Assembly (NCBI GenBank): GCA_022561255.1 | Contig: JADFRO010000078.1 | Location: forward strand, 1-10,227 | Length of the DNA: 10,227 nt | Source of the DNA: Planctomycetota bacterium | GTDB taxonomy: Bacteria > Planctomycetota > Phycisphaerae > UBA1845 | Reading direction: 5' to 3' | In this document: positions 1 to 7,223 of the stretch, in pieces | Numbering within the stretch: position 1 is the first letter of the stretch | How the letters are laid out: each line of letters starts with the position of its first letter | Program-made: the position numbers and the translations under genes | Notes under the pieces: model-generated | Seen by the model: only the letters and a program-made list of their open reading frames with translations | Told to the model about the DNA's origin: nothing | Database searches by the model: none

Positions 1-2
1 TC

Positions 3-1418
3 GGCAACTTTGTGATGCCCCTTCAGATCGGCGCCCCCGACATGTCGTTCCCCAAACTCAACATGGCGAGCTACTGGGCGTACTTCATCGGCGGGGTTGT
101 GATGCTTTGTAGTTTCTTCGTACCAGGCGGGGCGGCCAACTCCGGTTGGACGTCCTACCCACCGTTATCCGTCACGGCTACCACTGGGCAGACGTGGTGG
201 ATTATTGGGATGGTTTTCCTGATCACCTCGTCGCTCCTGGGCTCGATCAACTTCATCGTGACGATCCTGCATCTGCGAGCGAAGGGTCTATCGATGTTCC
301 GCCTCCCGTTTTTCGTGTGGTCGCAGCTCGTAACTGCTTTTCTGTTGCTCCTGGCGTTCCCCCCGCTGGAGGTGGCCGCCATCCTGCAGCTTATGGACCG
401 CGTGGCCGACACGAGCTTCTTTATGCCGTCGGGTCTGGTGGTCAGCGGGGAGGTTCAGTCCTACGCCGGCGGTGGCAGTCCGCTGTTGTGGCAGCATTTG
501 TTCTGGTTCCTGGCCCACCCGGAGGTCTACGTACTGATCCTCCCGGGCATGGGGATGATCGCCGAAATCATTGCCAACAACACGCGTAAGCCTTTGTGGG
601 GCTACCGCTCGATGGTCTACTCGTTGATTTTCCTGGGTTTCATGTCGTTCATCGTCTGGGCTCACCACATGTTCATCACCGGCATGGGTACGACGTTGAG
701 CGCCTTTTTTGCGACGACAACGATGATCATCTCGATTCCGTCGGTGGTCATCCTGACCGCGCTGGTCATCAGTCTGTACCGCGCGTCGATTCGTTTCAAC
801 GTTCCGATGCTGTTCGCGCTGGCGTTCCTGCCGATGTTCGCGATCGGTGGATTGACCGGGCTTCCGCTGGGTCTTCCGGCGGCGGACATTCAGCTTCACG
901 ATACCTACTACGTGATCGGTCACTTCCACTACGTCGTTGCGCCGGGAACGATTTTTGCGATCTTCGCGGGCGTCTATTACTGGTATCCAAAGGCGACCGG
1001 CCGGATGATGAACGTGGCTCTGGGCAAGGTGCACTTCTGGCTCTCGTTCGTCTTCATGAACGTCGTGTTCATGCCCATGTTTTTCCAGGGATTGGCCGGT
1101 ATCTCGCGGCGTATGTACGACCAGACGGGCTACGAATACGGCGCGGCCATGCAAGGTTGGACCAAGATGTCGTCGATGGGCGCGTGGATGCTCGGATTGG
1201 CCCAGTTGCCGTTCATCCTGAACTTCGTTATGAGTTTCAGGATGGGCAAGAAGGCTTCGGACAATCCGTGGGATGCGACGACGTTGGAGTGGGCTGCGCC
1301 GTCACCCCCACCACATGGAAACTTCGCGACGCCCCCGGTGGTCTATCGCGGGCCCTATGAGTACAGCGTGCCCGGTGCGAAAACGGATTTCTTCCCTCAA
1401 CACGTAGTGGAGGCGTAA
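3..1418 (+). CDS. ctaD: Cytochrome c oxidase subunit I, 5'-truncated by the window edge
   Basis: This is the catalytic subunit of an aa3/caa3-type haem-copper oxidase, a many-helix membrane protein that reduces O2 to water and pumps protons. The frame is open from base 3, and 471 residues remain; about 85-90 N-terminal residues, including one haem a ligand, lie outside the window. Visible hallmarks are GAPDMSFPKLN with the D-channel entry Asp (39-41); HPEVY with the CuB His (516-518), the channel Glu (522-524) and the cross-link Tyr (528-530); the HH CuB pair (663-668); the Mg-site HD (897-902); and HFHY with the haem a3 (921-923) and haem a (927-929) histidines. The HPEVY glutamate fits an A1-like enzyme. 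Oddly, the position expected to hold the K-channel lysine is Ile (750-752), and the second Asn of the usual MNN is Met (63-65). Subunit III starts 4 bases after the stop. Subunit II (ctaC) is not in the window and is presumably upstream. Confidence 0.97.
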   Translation, partial: GNFVMPLQIGAPDMSFPKLNMASYWAYFIGGVVMLCSFFVPGGAANSGWTSYPPLSVTATTGQTWWIIGMVFLITSSLLGSINFIVTILHLRAKGLSMFRLPFFVWSQLVTAFLLLLAFPPLEVAAILQLMDRVADTSFFMPSGLVVSGEVQSYAGGGSPLLWQHLFWFLAHPEVYVLILPGMGMIAEIIANNTRKPLWGYRSMVYSLIFLGFMSFIVWAHHMFITGMGTTLSAFFATTTMIISIPSVVILTALVISLYRASIRFNVPMLFALAFLPMFAIGGLTGLPLGLPAADIQLHDTYYVIGHFHYVVAPGTIFAIFAGVYYWYPKATGRMMNVALGKVHFWLSFVFMNVVFMPMFFQGLAGISRRMYDQTGYEYGAAMQGWTKMSSMGAWMLGLAQLPFILNFVMSFRMGKKASDNPWDATTLEWAAPSPPPHGNFATPPVVYRGPYEYSVPGAKTDFFPQHVVEA

Positions 1419-1422
1419 CCAC

Positions 1423-2046
1423 GTGTCGGACGGCGTACTGCCCTATACCGTAGAGCCCCATCCCGTTACCGGTGTGTACAGCGGCAAGCTGGGGACGTGG
1501 CTTTTTCTCGCGTCGGAGGTGATGTTGTTCGGCGCGCTCTTCTCGGCGTACATTCTGCTCCGTGTGGGCGCTCCGGAGACCGGTCGGGCCGCTTGGCCGA
1601 CTGCCGAGGAGGCCGGGTTGAGCTGGAAGATCGGTGGATTCAACACGCTCATTCTCATCATTTCCAGCGTAACGATGGTGATGGCCTGGGTGTCGCTCAA
1701 GATGGGCAACTTCGGCAAGGCGCGGATGTTTCTTGCGATCACCGTCGCGCTGGCGCTGACCTTTCTCGTCTTGAAGTTCACGTTGGAATACGTTCCGAAG
1801 ATTCAACATGGCCACGGTCCGGATCACAGCGTGTTTTTCGGGTTGTACTTCACGATGACGGGTTTGCACGCCCTTCACATCATCGGCGGCATAGTGGTCA
1901 TGCTCTATTTCATGTTTCCCGGTGCTGGCCTCTGGAAGACCAACCCGGAATACTACACCAATCGGATCGAGTGTACGGGGTTGTACTGGCACTTCGTGGA
2001 TCTAGTTTGGATTTTCCTATTCCCCGTGTTGTACCTGATGAACTAG
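1423..2046 (+). CDS. ctaE: Cytochrome c oxidase subunit III
   Basis: This is the integral membrane subunit III of the oxidase, 207 residues, which stabilises subunit I and its proton uptake. I count about five hydrophobic helices (roughly 23-46, 70-92, 100-121, 138-163, 186-205), as in the short bacterial form; the mitochondrial form has seven. Family marks are SEVMLFGALFSAY with Glu32, GLHALHIIGG with His149 and His152, and YWHFVDLVWIFLFPVLYL at the C-terminus. The start is GTG at 1423, preceded by GGAGG at 1409-1413 with a 9-base spacer. That ribosome site lies inside the end of the subunit I gene, which supports co-expression. Nothing looks damaged. Confidence 0.97.
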   Translation: MSDGVLPYTVEPHPVTGVYSGKLGTWLFLASEVMLFGALFSAYILLRVGAPETGRAAWPTAEEAGLSWKIGGFNTLILIISSVTMVMAWVSLKMGNFGKARMFLAITVALALTFLVLKFTLEYVPKIQHGHGPDHSVFFGLYFTMTGLHALHIIGGIVVMLYFMFPGAGLWKTNPEYYTNRIECTGLYWHFVDLVWIFLFPVLYLMN

Positions 2047-2055
2047 GAGTGCATG

Positions 2056-2379
2056 ATGGCTGATGCCCATGCTGATGTCAGTAAACATGTTAGGATGTAC
2101 ATGGCTGTCTTTGCGGCGCTTGCGGTCGGTACGGTATTGACGGTGCTCGTTTCGCGGTACGATTTCGGTGGTTCGATTAACGTGGTGATCGCTCTGGCGA
2201 TCGCGACCGTTAAGGCGTCGCTGGTCGCTGCGATCTTCATGCACTTGAAGTGGGAAAGTTGCTCGGCGATCTGGATGACGCTGGCGTTATGTGCGATGTT
2301 CTTCATGGTACTTATATTCGTTCCCGTTCTGATCGCCAACGATCTGCCTCCGCAGGTGCGGATCGGAACGTGGGGTTAG
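2056..2379 (+). CDS. ctaF: Prokaryotic cytochrome c oxidase subunit IV
   Basis: This is a small accessory membrane subunit of the bacterial caa3/aa3 oxidase (prokaryotic COX4 family), 107 residues with about three helices (roughly 13-33, 40-62, 70-92). The diagnostic stretch is KASLVAAIFMHLK at residues 53-65, the family's conserved K-x-x-x-V-x-x-x-F-M-H-L-K core. Two adjacent ATG codons exist, at 2053 and 2056. AGGAG at 2045-2049 overlaps the subunit III stop and sits 6 bases before the second ATG but only 3 before the first, so 2056 is preferred; 2053 would add one Met. The symbol is ctaF by analogy with Bacillus; coxD or cyoD-like names are also used for this family. Confidence 0.92.
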   Translation: MADAHADVSKHVRMYMAVFAALAVGTVLTVLVSRYDFGGSINVVIALAIATVKASLVAAIFMHLKWESCSAIWMTLALCAMFFMVLIFVPVLIANDLPPQVRIGTWG

Positions 2380-2407
2380 CGGTGCTGTAAACGGGGGAGA
2401 ACTTTCC

Positions 2408-2614
2408 GTGTCGCTGAAAACATTTCACATCGTGTTTGTCGCCGTGTGTGCGGTGTTCACTACCGGCTTTGGTTTCTGGGCTGTTCGTAACTACGAAGCC
2501 TCCGGTGACGTTGCCGCGCTCGTCTGCGGTATTGGCTCGTTCGTCGGTGCCGTGAGCCTGTGCATTTACGGCGTCTGGTTCCTGCGAAAACTCAAAGGCG
2601 TGAGCTACCTATGA
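2408..2614 (+). CDS. Small two-helix membrane protein in the oxidase operon, function unknown
   Basis: I do not recognise a named family for this 68-residue protein. It has two hydrophobic segments (about residues 6-26 and 37-58), linked by a short polar stretch around RNYEASGD, and ends in a basic tail (RKLKGVSYL). The GTG start at 2408 has a strong ribosome site, GGGGGAG at 2393-2399, 8 bases upstream. Its stop overlaps the next start as ATGA at 2611-2614, so the two small genes are probably translationally coupled. Position between the structural subunits and the haem A synthase suggests a minor oxidase subunit or an assembly factor, but that is inference from context only. It has no cysteines or histidines arranged as an obvious metal site. 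Confidence 0.8.
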   Translation: MSLKTFHIVFVAVCAVFTTGFGFWAVRNYEASGDVAALVCGIGSFVGAVSLCIYGVWFLRKLKGVSYL

Positions 2615-2874
2615 TCCGTCGACGTGTTACGCTGTGCTGGTGGCTTCCCCTCGTCGCGGCCGGGGTGGCTTTGCCTCAGTCGGCCAGGGCGTGTTCGGTG
2701 TGCTTCGGCGACGCGGATTCGCTGATGGTTAAGGGTGCGATCATGGGCGCCTATTTTCTTGTGGGCGTGATCGGTTTCGTGATGCTCGGCGTGGCGGGTA
2801 CCAGCCTGTTTTGGTTGCGTCGCAGCCGCCGGCTGACCACTGCCGGTGAGCAGGGCGGTTCCGGGGATCCATGA
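2611..2874 (+). CDS. Small exported or anchored CxxC protein (ACSVCFGD), function unknown
   Basis: This 87-residue protein begins at the ATG overlapping the previous stop (ATGA, 2611-2614). A longer frame opens at 2560, but that would run inside the preceding gene, so 2611 is chosen. It has a basic, hydrophobic signal-like N-terminus (RRR at 3-5, hydrophobic 9-22) ending in SARA, followed directly by CSVCFGD with Cys28 and Cys31. A second hydrophobic helix follows (about 44-68), then a basic-polar tail. If the signal is cleaved after Ala27, the mature protein starts with CxxC at the outer face and stays anchored by the second helix. A membrane-anchored metal or redox role in oxidase assembly is plausible but unproven. 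The downstream ctaA again overlaps as ATGA (2871-2874). Confidence 0.8.
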   Translation: MIRRRVTLCWWLPLVAAGVALPQSARACSVCFGDADSLMVKGAIMGAYFLVGVIGFVMLGVAGTSLFWLRRSRRLTTAGEQGGSGDP

Positions 2875-3827
2875 CCGCACCGACGCCGCCGTCGCAGAAC
2901 CCCGCTGACGCCCATTCGCGCGGATTGCACCGGGTGGCTTTGCTCACTACCTGCGCTGTTTTGGCATTGATGTTCATCGGCGCTGGTGTTACCAGTAAGG
3001 GCGCCGGAATGGCGTATCCCGACTGGCCGACATCGGACGGACATCTGGTAAACCCCCCGGGTTGGTGGCAAGGTGATCTGACACGATGGGAGCACGGTCA
3101 TCGGCTGATGGGGTGGACTGTCGGATTCCTGGCGATCGTTCTGGCTAGCGTTTGCTGGCGGTGTGGAGGCAAGCTGCGACTTGTGGGCGTTGCGACGTTG
3201 GCCGCGATTATCGTTCAGGGCGTACTCGGTGGACTTCGCGTCACGGAAATATCGACGACGTGGGCGGTCGTTCACGGTGTGTGGGGGCAACTGTGTTTCT
3301 GCTCGGCGTGCATGGCCGCACTGCTGACGTCGCGGGCGTGGGCGGCCTCTTGCGGAGCGTTGGCTGCTCGGCGGACGGTTTTCTTCCGTCGTGGTTGTTG
3401 GTTGGGGCTGGCGTGCGTTTTTGCACAGCTTGTTGCGGGCGCCATTTTTCGGCACTTTGGTTCACGCGGTGCGTTGATTGCCCATCTGCTGGGCGCCGTC
3501 GTGGTGATTTTGGTTCTAAGTTGGCTGGCGATGTGGGTGATGGAGCAATACGGGGGAAACGCGCTGCTGTCGCGGTTGGGTCGCACGCTTGCAGTGTTGA
3601 TCGGCCTGCAGATGATTCTGGGGGGATTTTCGTTCTTGGTTACGGTGATGGGCGTCAACGCCTCGGGGTTTATAGGTTGGGCGCTTCCATCGACGCATCT
3701 TTTGGTCGGCGCGATGATACTGGCGTGTGTGCTGTCGTTGACGATGGCGGGCTATCGCGTCTTGCGTGAGGCGGACGCGACAGCGTTACAGGTGGATGGG
3801 CACTCCGCTACGGCGGCGTCATTATGA
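2871..3827 (+). CDS. ctaA: Haem A synthase (COX15/CtaA family)
   Basis: This enzyme oxidises the C8 methyl of haem O to a formyl group, giving haem A for the oxidase. It is an eight-helix membrane protein of 318 residues, the usual length. The two haem-binding halves are visible: EHGHR at residues 74-78 with VHG (His135) in the N-terminal half, and His205 (AHLLGA) and His276 (STHLLVGA) in the C-terminal half. Glu74 matches the essential Glu of the first outer loop. That loop reads YPDWPTSDG, so both positions that hold cysteines in Bacillus-type enzymes (CPDWPxC) are not cysteine. The protein nevertheless contains many other cysteines, including CWRC at 95-98 and CFCSAC at 142-147. The gene overlaps both neighbours by ATGA, and ctaB follows, completing the haem B to O to A pathway. 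Confidence 0.95.
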   Translation: MTAPTPPSQNPADAHSRGLHRVALLTTCAVLALMFIGAGVTSKGAGMAYPDWPTSDGHLVNPPGWWQGDLTRWEHGHRLMGWTVGFLAIVLASVCWRCGGKLRLVGVATLAAIIVQGVLGGLRVTEISTTWAVVHGVWGQLCFCSACMAALLTSRAWAASCGALAARRTVFFRRGCWLGLACVFAQLVAGAIFRHFGSRGALIAHLLGAVVVILVLSWLAMWVMEQYGGNALLSRLGRTLAVLIGLQMILGGFSFLVTVMGVNASGFIGWALPSTHLLVGAMILACVLSLTMAGYRVLREADATALQVDGHSATAASL

Positions 3828-4738
3828 GTGACTCGATCGAACTTCGTCATGTTGGCGTCGCTGGGTGGGGGCGGCTTGGGGCCTACGTCGAGTTGACCAA
3901 GCCTCGCATCGCCGTGTTGGTGCTCATCGCGACCGCCGTCGGTTTTCATGCAGCGCTTCCGGTGGGCTCCTCGCTCGTCGCCGGTGCTGCGCTGATCCAC
4001 ACATTGATCGCAACGGCGCTCGTGGCAGCGGGTGCGAATATTCTGAATCAGTACCTTGAGGTGGAGCAGGACGCGCGAATGGTTCGCACAGCCGGTCGTC
4101 CGCTGCCTACGGGTCGAGTGACCTGCTCAGAAGCATTGGTGCTGGGGTCGGCGTCGGCGGGGATCGGCGTGCTTTACTTGGCGGTTATGGTGAACGCGTT
4201 GGCGGCGTCGCTGGCGGCGCTAACGCTGGTGAGTTACGTCTTCATCTACACTCCGCTCAAACAAAAAACGGCGTTCTGCGTTTTTGTCGGTGCGATCCCC
4301 GGGGCGCTTCCGCCGGTGATCGGTTGGGCGGGGGGTTGCGGGTCGCTGGGCATGGGGGCGTGGCTCTTGTTTACGATATTATTCTTCTGGCAGCTGCCTC
4401 ACTTCGCAGCGATCGCGTGGCAGTATCGCGACGATTACGCACGCGGCGGATTCCCGCTCCTTTCCGTGATCGACCCCAACGGTCAGCGGACGCAGCTCCA
4501 TCTGATCACGCACACGGTCGGTCTGCTGATTGTGAGCGTGCTGCCGGCGATGGCCGGGATGGCCGGCCCGATCTACGCGGTCAGTGCGATGGTCCTGGGG
4601 CTGGCTTTCCTCGCCAGCGGGATCGTATTTGTTATTCGCAAGACGACGCAGGCTGCTCGTCTCCACGTCGTTGCGTCGATCGCATACTTACCTCTACTCC
4701 TGGCGATCCTGGTGATCGACAAGACGCCGCATTTCTGA
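3824..4738 (+). CDS. ctaB: Protohaem IX farnesyltransferase (haem O synthase)
   Basis: This UbiA-superfamily membrane prenyltransferase attaches a farnesyl group to haem B to make haem O, the substrate of CtaA. At 304 residues it is full length. Motifs seen are TKPRIAVLVL near residue 25; the first prenyl-diphosphate site NQYLEVEQDARMVRTAGRPLP at residues 75-95, with Glu79 in place of the more common first Asp and Asp83 retained; YTPLKQKT near 142; GAIPGALPPVIGW at 156-168; and FFWQLPHFAAIAWQYRDDYARGGFPLLSV from about 187, carrying the second acidic motif. The ATG at 3824 overlaps the ctaA stop (ATGA). The gene ends 32 bases before the ABC ATPase start. Confidence 0.96.
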   Translation: MSDSIELRHVGVAGWGRLGAYVELTKPRIAVLVLIATAVGFHAALPVGSSLVAGAALIHTLIATALVAAGANILNQYLEVEQDARMVRTAGRPLPTGRVTCSEALVLGSASAGIGVLYLAVMVNALAASLAALTLVSYVFIYTPLKQKTAFCVFVGAIPGALPPVIGWAGGCGSLGMGAWLLFTILFFWQLPHFAAIAWQYRDDYARGGFPLLSVIDPNGQRTQLHLITHTVGLLIVSVLPAMAGMAGPIYAVSAMVLGLAFLASGIVFVIRKTTQAARLHVVASIAYLPLLLAILVIDKTPHF

Positions 4739-4770
4739 CCCGGCGTCCGAGGGCTCCTATCGGTTTTGAT

Positions 4771-5718
4771 ATGCCAGATGACCCGGCGGTTCAAACGACG
4801 GCACTGACGCATCGATACGGGGAGCGGTTGGCGCTCGATCACGTTGACCTTAAGGCTAAGCGCGGGTCGATCCTGGCACTTTTGGGGCCCAACGGCGGCG
4901 GTAAGACGACCCTGTTCAAGATCCTCACGACGCTATTGGTACCCAGCGAGGGGACAGCCTCCGTCGCCGGTTTCGACGTTCGGCGCGACCGCGACGCCGT
5001 ACGCGGCAGCGTGGGCATCGTCTTTCAGAAGCCCAGCCTCGACGACAAGTTGTCCGTCATCGAGAACATGCAAAACCAGGGTAATCTGTACGGGATGTCG
5101 GGCAAGGGGCTGCGGTCACGTAGCATGGAACTCCTTGAGCGGTTTGGACTTGGCGATCGCGCCGGTGATCGCGTGGCGACGCTCTCCGGCGGACTGCAGC
5201 GTCGTGTCGAACTCGCCAAGGGGTTGCTCCACAGACCGGACGTACTCATTCTCGATGAGCCCAGCACCGGTCTGGACCCGGGGGCGCGAGCGGGTCTGAT
5301 GGATTATCTTCAGGAGCTTCGTGATCGCGACGGGGTTACGAGCCTGCTCACCACGCACCTGATGGACGAGGCGGATCGCTGCGATCAAGTGGCCATCCTC
5401 GACGAGGGCAGGCTCATCGCAACGGGAACGCCCGCCTCGCTAAAGGGGACCATCGGCGGAGACGTGCTGACCGTTCGGTGTGACGATCCCGTGCTACTGT
5501 CCCAGAAAGCCTCAGATCGGTTCGACGTCTCGACCAAGGTTCTGGACGGAGCCGTTCGGATCGAGCGCGATCGCGGCCACGAGTTCGTGCCCGATCTGAT
5601 CGAGGCGTTTCCGGGTGAGATCAACAGCGTTACGGTGGGTAGGCCGACGCTGGACGACGTTTTCCTCCACTTGACCGGTCACCGTCTGTGGGATAACGGG
5701 ACCGACGACGATTCTTAG
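4771..5718 (+). CDS. ABC transporter ATP-binding protein, within the oxidase operon
   Basis: This cytoplasmic ATPase of an ABC-2 (drug, lipid or cofactor export-like) transporter has 315 residues. It carries Walker A GPNGGGKTT (39-47), a Q-loop Gln near 86, signature LSGGLQRR (138-145), Walker B VLILDEP (158-164) and switch His196, so it looks catalytically intact. The C-terminal ~90 residues form the DUF4162-like extension typical of the DrrA/NatA/CcmA-like group. The frame is open from 4324, but the upstream part lies inside ctaB, so the ATG at 4771 is chosen; it fits just before the first beta strand (QTTALTHRYG). No good ribosome site is visible at the normal distance. The permease gene follows 7 bases after the stop. 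The substrate cannot be read from the sequence; placement between ctaB and sco suggests a role in oxidase biogenesis. Confidence 0.93.
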   Translation: MPDDPAVQTTALTHRYGERLALDHVDLKAKRGSILALLGPNGGGKTTLFKILTTLLVPSEGTASVAGFDVRRDRDAVRGSVGIVFQKPSLDDKLSVIENMQNQGNLYGMSGKGLRSRSMELLERFGLGDRAGDRVATLSGGLQRRVELAKGLLHRPDVLILDEPSTGLDPGARAGLMDYLQELRDRDGVTSLLTTHLMDEADRCDQVAILDEGRLIATGTPASLKGTIGGDVLTVRCDDPVLLSQKASDRFDVSTKVLDGAVRIERDRGHEFVPDLIEAFPGEINSVTVGRPTLDDVFLHLTGHRLWDNGTDDDS

Positions 5719-5725
5719 GCGAAAG

Positions 5726-6535
5726 ATGCCAAAACGATCGCTACGTACAACTTTCGTGCTTCCGGTGCTATCGCTGTGGCGTCGTGAAGTGGTTCGGTTC
5801 GTGCGCCAGCGTAGCCGTCTGGTCGGAGCACTGGCTACGCCGATTGTATTCTGGGTTCTCATCGGGTCCGGGTTGCGGAATTCATTCCGTCTCACGGGTG
5901 CAGAGGCGACCGGTGAGTCTATGGACTACCTTGAGTACGCCTTCCCCGGCACGATGGCAATGATCGTCCTCTTCACTGCTATTTTCGCTACGATTTCGAT
6001 TATTGAGGATCGTCGTGAAGGCTTCCTGCAGGCGGTCATCGCGGCGCCGGTTCGGCGTTCGGCGATCGTCTGTGGTAAGGTGCTGGGAAGCGCGACGCTG
6101 GCGGTTGTTCAGGCGCTACTCTTTCTGCTGCTGGCCCCGCTGACGGGCGTTCCACTTACGGTCGGTTCTTTCGCGGCGGTTCTGGGGGTCTTGGTGATTG
6201 TTGCGATCGGGCTAAGTGCACTCGGTTTCTTGATCGCCTGGCCGATGGATTCGACGCAGGGTTTTCACGCCATCATGAATCTTGTTCTGCTGCCGATGTG
6301 GATGCTCTCCGGGGCGTTTTTTCCCGCCAGCGGTGCGTCGAATTGGCTGGCGTGGATCATGGCGATCAATCCGCTAACCTATGGGGTCGCAGCCCTGCGG
6401 CAGGCGGTGTATCTCGACGCCGGAGGGGGTGCGGGGGCGGCACTCCCGTCGTTTCAAATGGCGCTTACTGTAAGCGTTGGATTCGCCGTATTGATGGTCG
6501 CGTTGTCAGCCAAGGTGGTAAGTTCGAAAGGTTAG
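5726..6535 (+). CDS. ABC-2 type permease, partner of the upstream ATPase
   Basis: This 269-residue membrane protein has about six hydrophobic segments (roughly 33-50, 72-93, 117-140, 147-171, 181-201, 246-264). The family's coupling region is visible as EDRREGFLQAVIAAPVRR (94-111), and the C-terminal half has the typical WMLSGAFFPASGASNWLAWI followed by NPLTYGVAALRQAVY near 215-229. It would form the membrane part of the transporter with the gene before it. The ATG at 5726 is 7 bases after the ATPase stop, and the intervening bases carry only a weak ribosome site. The nearest well-known groups by feel are DrrB/NodJ-type permeases, and neither predicts a substrate here. Confidence 0.92.
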   Translation: MPKRSLRTTFVLPVLSLWRREVVRFVRQRSRLVGALATPIVFWVLIGSGLRNSFRLTGAEATGESMDYLEYAFPGTMAMIVLFTAIFATISIIEDRREGFLQAVIAAPVRRSAIVCGKVLGSATLAVVQALLFLLLAPLTGVPLTVGSFAAVLGVLVIVAIGLSALGFLIAWPMDSTQGFHAIMNLVLLPMWMLSGAFFPASGASNWLAWIMAINPLTYGVAALRQAVYLDAGGGAGAALPSFQMALTVSVGFAVLMVALSAKVVSSKG

Positions 6536-6542
6536 AGGCACT

Positions 6543-7223
6543 ATGGAAACCGTTACCAGTAACGTAGATCCAGCAGCGGCGGCACCGGTCCGCTCAGCGA
6601 AGCCGACGCGCGTTGTCGTCGCAATAGGCGTGTTGTTGGCACTTACGCTGGCCTTTGTCGCGTGGTCACTTGGCGGAGGAGCGCCGCCTGTCGCTGGGGC
6701 TTCACGCACGTTACCAGTCATCGCCGAGGTTCCTGATTTTTCGTTGACCGAGCGCGACGGTCGCACGGTGACGCGCGCGGATCTTCTGGGAAGCGTCTGG
6801 GTGGCTGATTTCATCTTCACGCGGTGCGCAGGCCCGTGTCCGCTGCTCAGCGCACGGATGCGAAGTCTGCAACTCGAGTTGGAAGCCGATGCCGGAGTCA
6901 AGCTCGTTTCGATCATGCTCGATCCCGAAAACGACACGCCCGCAGCATTGGTCCACTACGCGAAGCGATTTCAGGCTGATCCGGACCGCTGGTGGTTCCT
7001 GACGGGTGATAACGAGAAGGAGGTACATTCGTTGGTCGGTCGCGGTTTTCTGCAATCCGTCGTGCCCGAGACCGACGCCACACCGCTGCTGCACAGCACG
7101 TATTTCGTGGTTGTTGATCGACGCGGCCGGATTCGCTCCGTCCACAACGGGATGGAGCCGGAGTCCAAACCGCTCATCGTCGAGGACGTACGTTCACTTC
7201 TGGCCGAGCGCCGGGAGCAATGA
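6543..7223 (+). CDS. sco: Sco1/SenC-family copper chaperone
   Basis: This is a membrane-anchored thioredoxin-fold protein of 226 residues that delivers or reduces copper for the CuA (subunit II) site of cytochrome c oxidase. It has one N-terminal anchor helix (about residues 22-44) and then the periplasmic domain. The copper-binding set is complete: CAGPCP with Cys95 and Cys99, and His184 in LLHSTYFVVVDRRGRIR. Family context also appears as VPDFSLTERDGR at 63-73, VADFIFTRC leading into the CxxxC, and SIMLDPENDTP at 123-133. The ATG at 6543 has AGAGG at 6534-6538 overlapping the permease stop. The gene overlaps the next by ATGA (7220-7223). An intact Cys/Cys/His set argues for a true Sco and against a plain thiol-disulfide role. 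Confidence 0.95.
   Translation: METVTSNVDPAAAAPVRSAKPTRVVVAIGVLLALTLAFVAWSLGGGAPPVAGASRTLPVIAEVPDFSLTERDGRTVTRADLLGSVWVADFIFTRCAGPCPLLSARMRSLQLELEADAGVKLVSIMLDPENDTPAALVHYAKRFQADPDRWWFLTGDNEKEVHSLVGRGFLQSVVPETDATPLLHSTYFVVVDRRGRIRSVHNGMEPESKPLIVEDVRSLLAERREQ

Noticed and set aside
288..1154. Long minus-strand open frame (288 codons) opposite oxidase subunit I
   Set aside because: It lies entirely inside a certain gene, its translation is charged, His/Arg-rich low-complexity sequence with no family resemblance, and it reflects GC-biased third positions of ctaD.
596..1360. Alternate-frame plus-strand open frame of 254 codons within ctaD
   Set aside because: It overlaps the conserved oxidase frame throughout and its translation has no recognisable motifs.
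1237..1992. Minus-strand open frame of 251 codons opposite subunit III
   Set aside because: It spans the ctaD/ctaE junction antisense, has Arg/His-rich unstructured translation, and conflicts with a clear subunit III.
4324..4770. Possible 149-residue N-terminal extension of the ABC ATPase
   Set aside because: The extension overlaps ctaB in another frame, resembles no ABC domain, and the ATPase fold starts just after the ATG at 4771.
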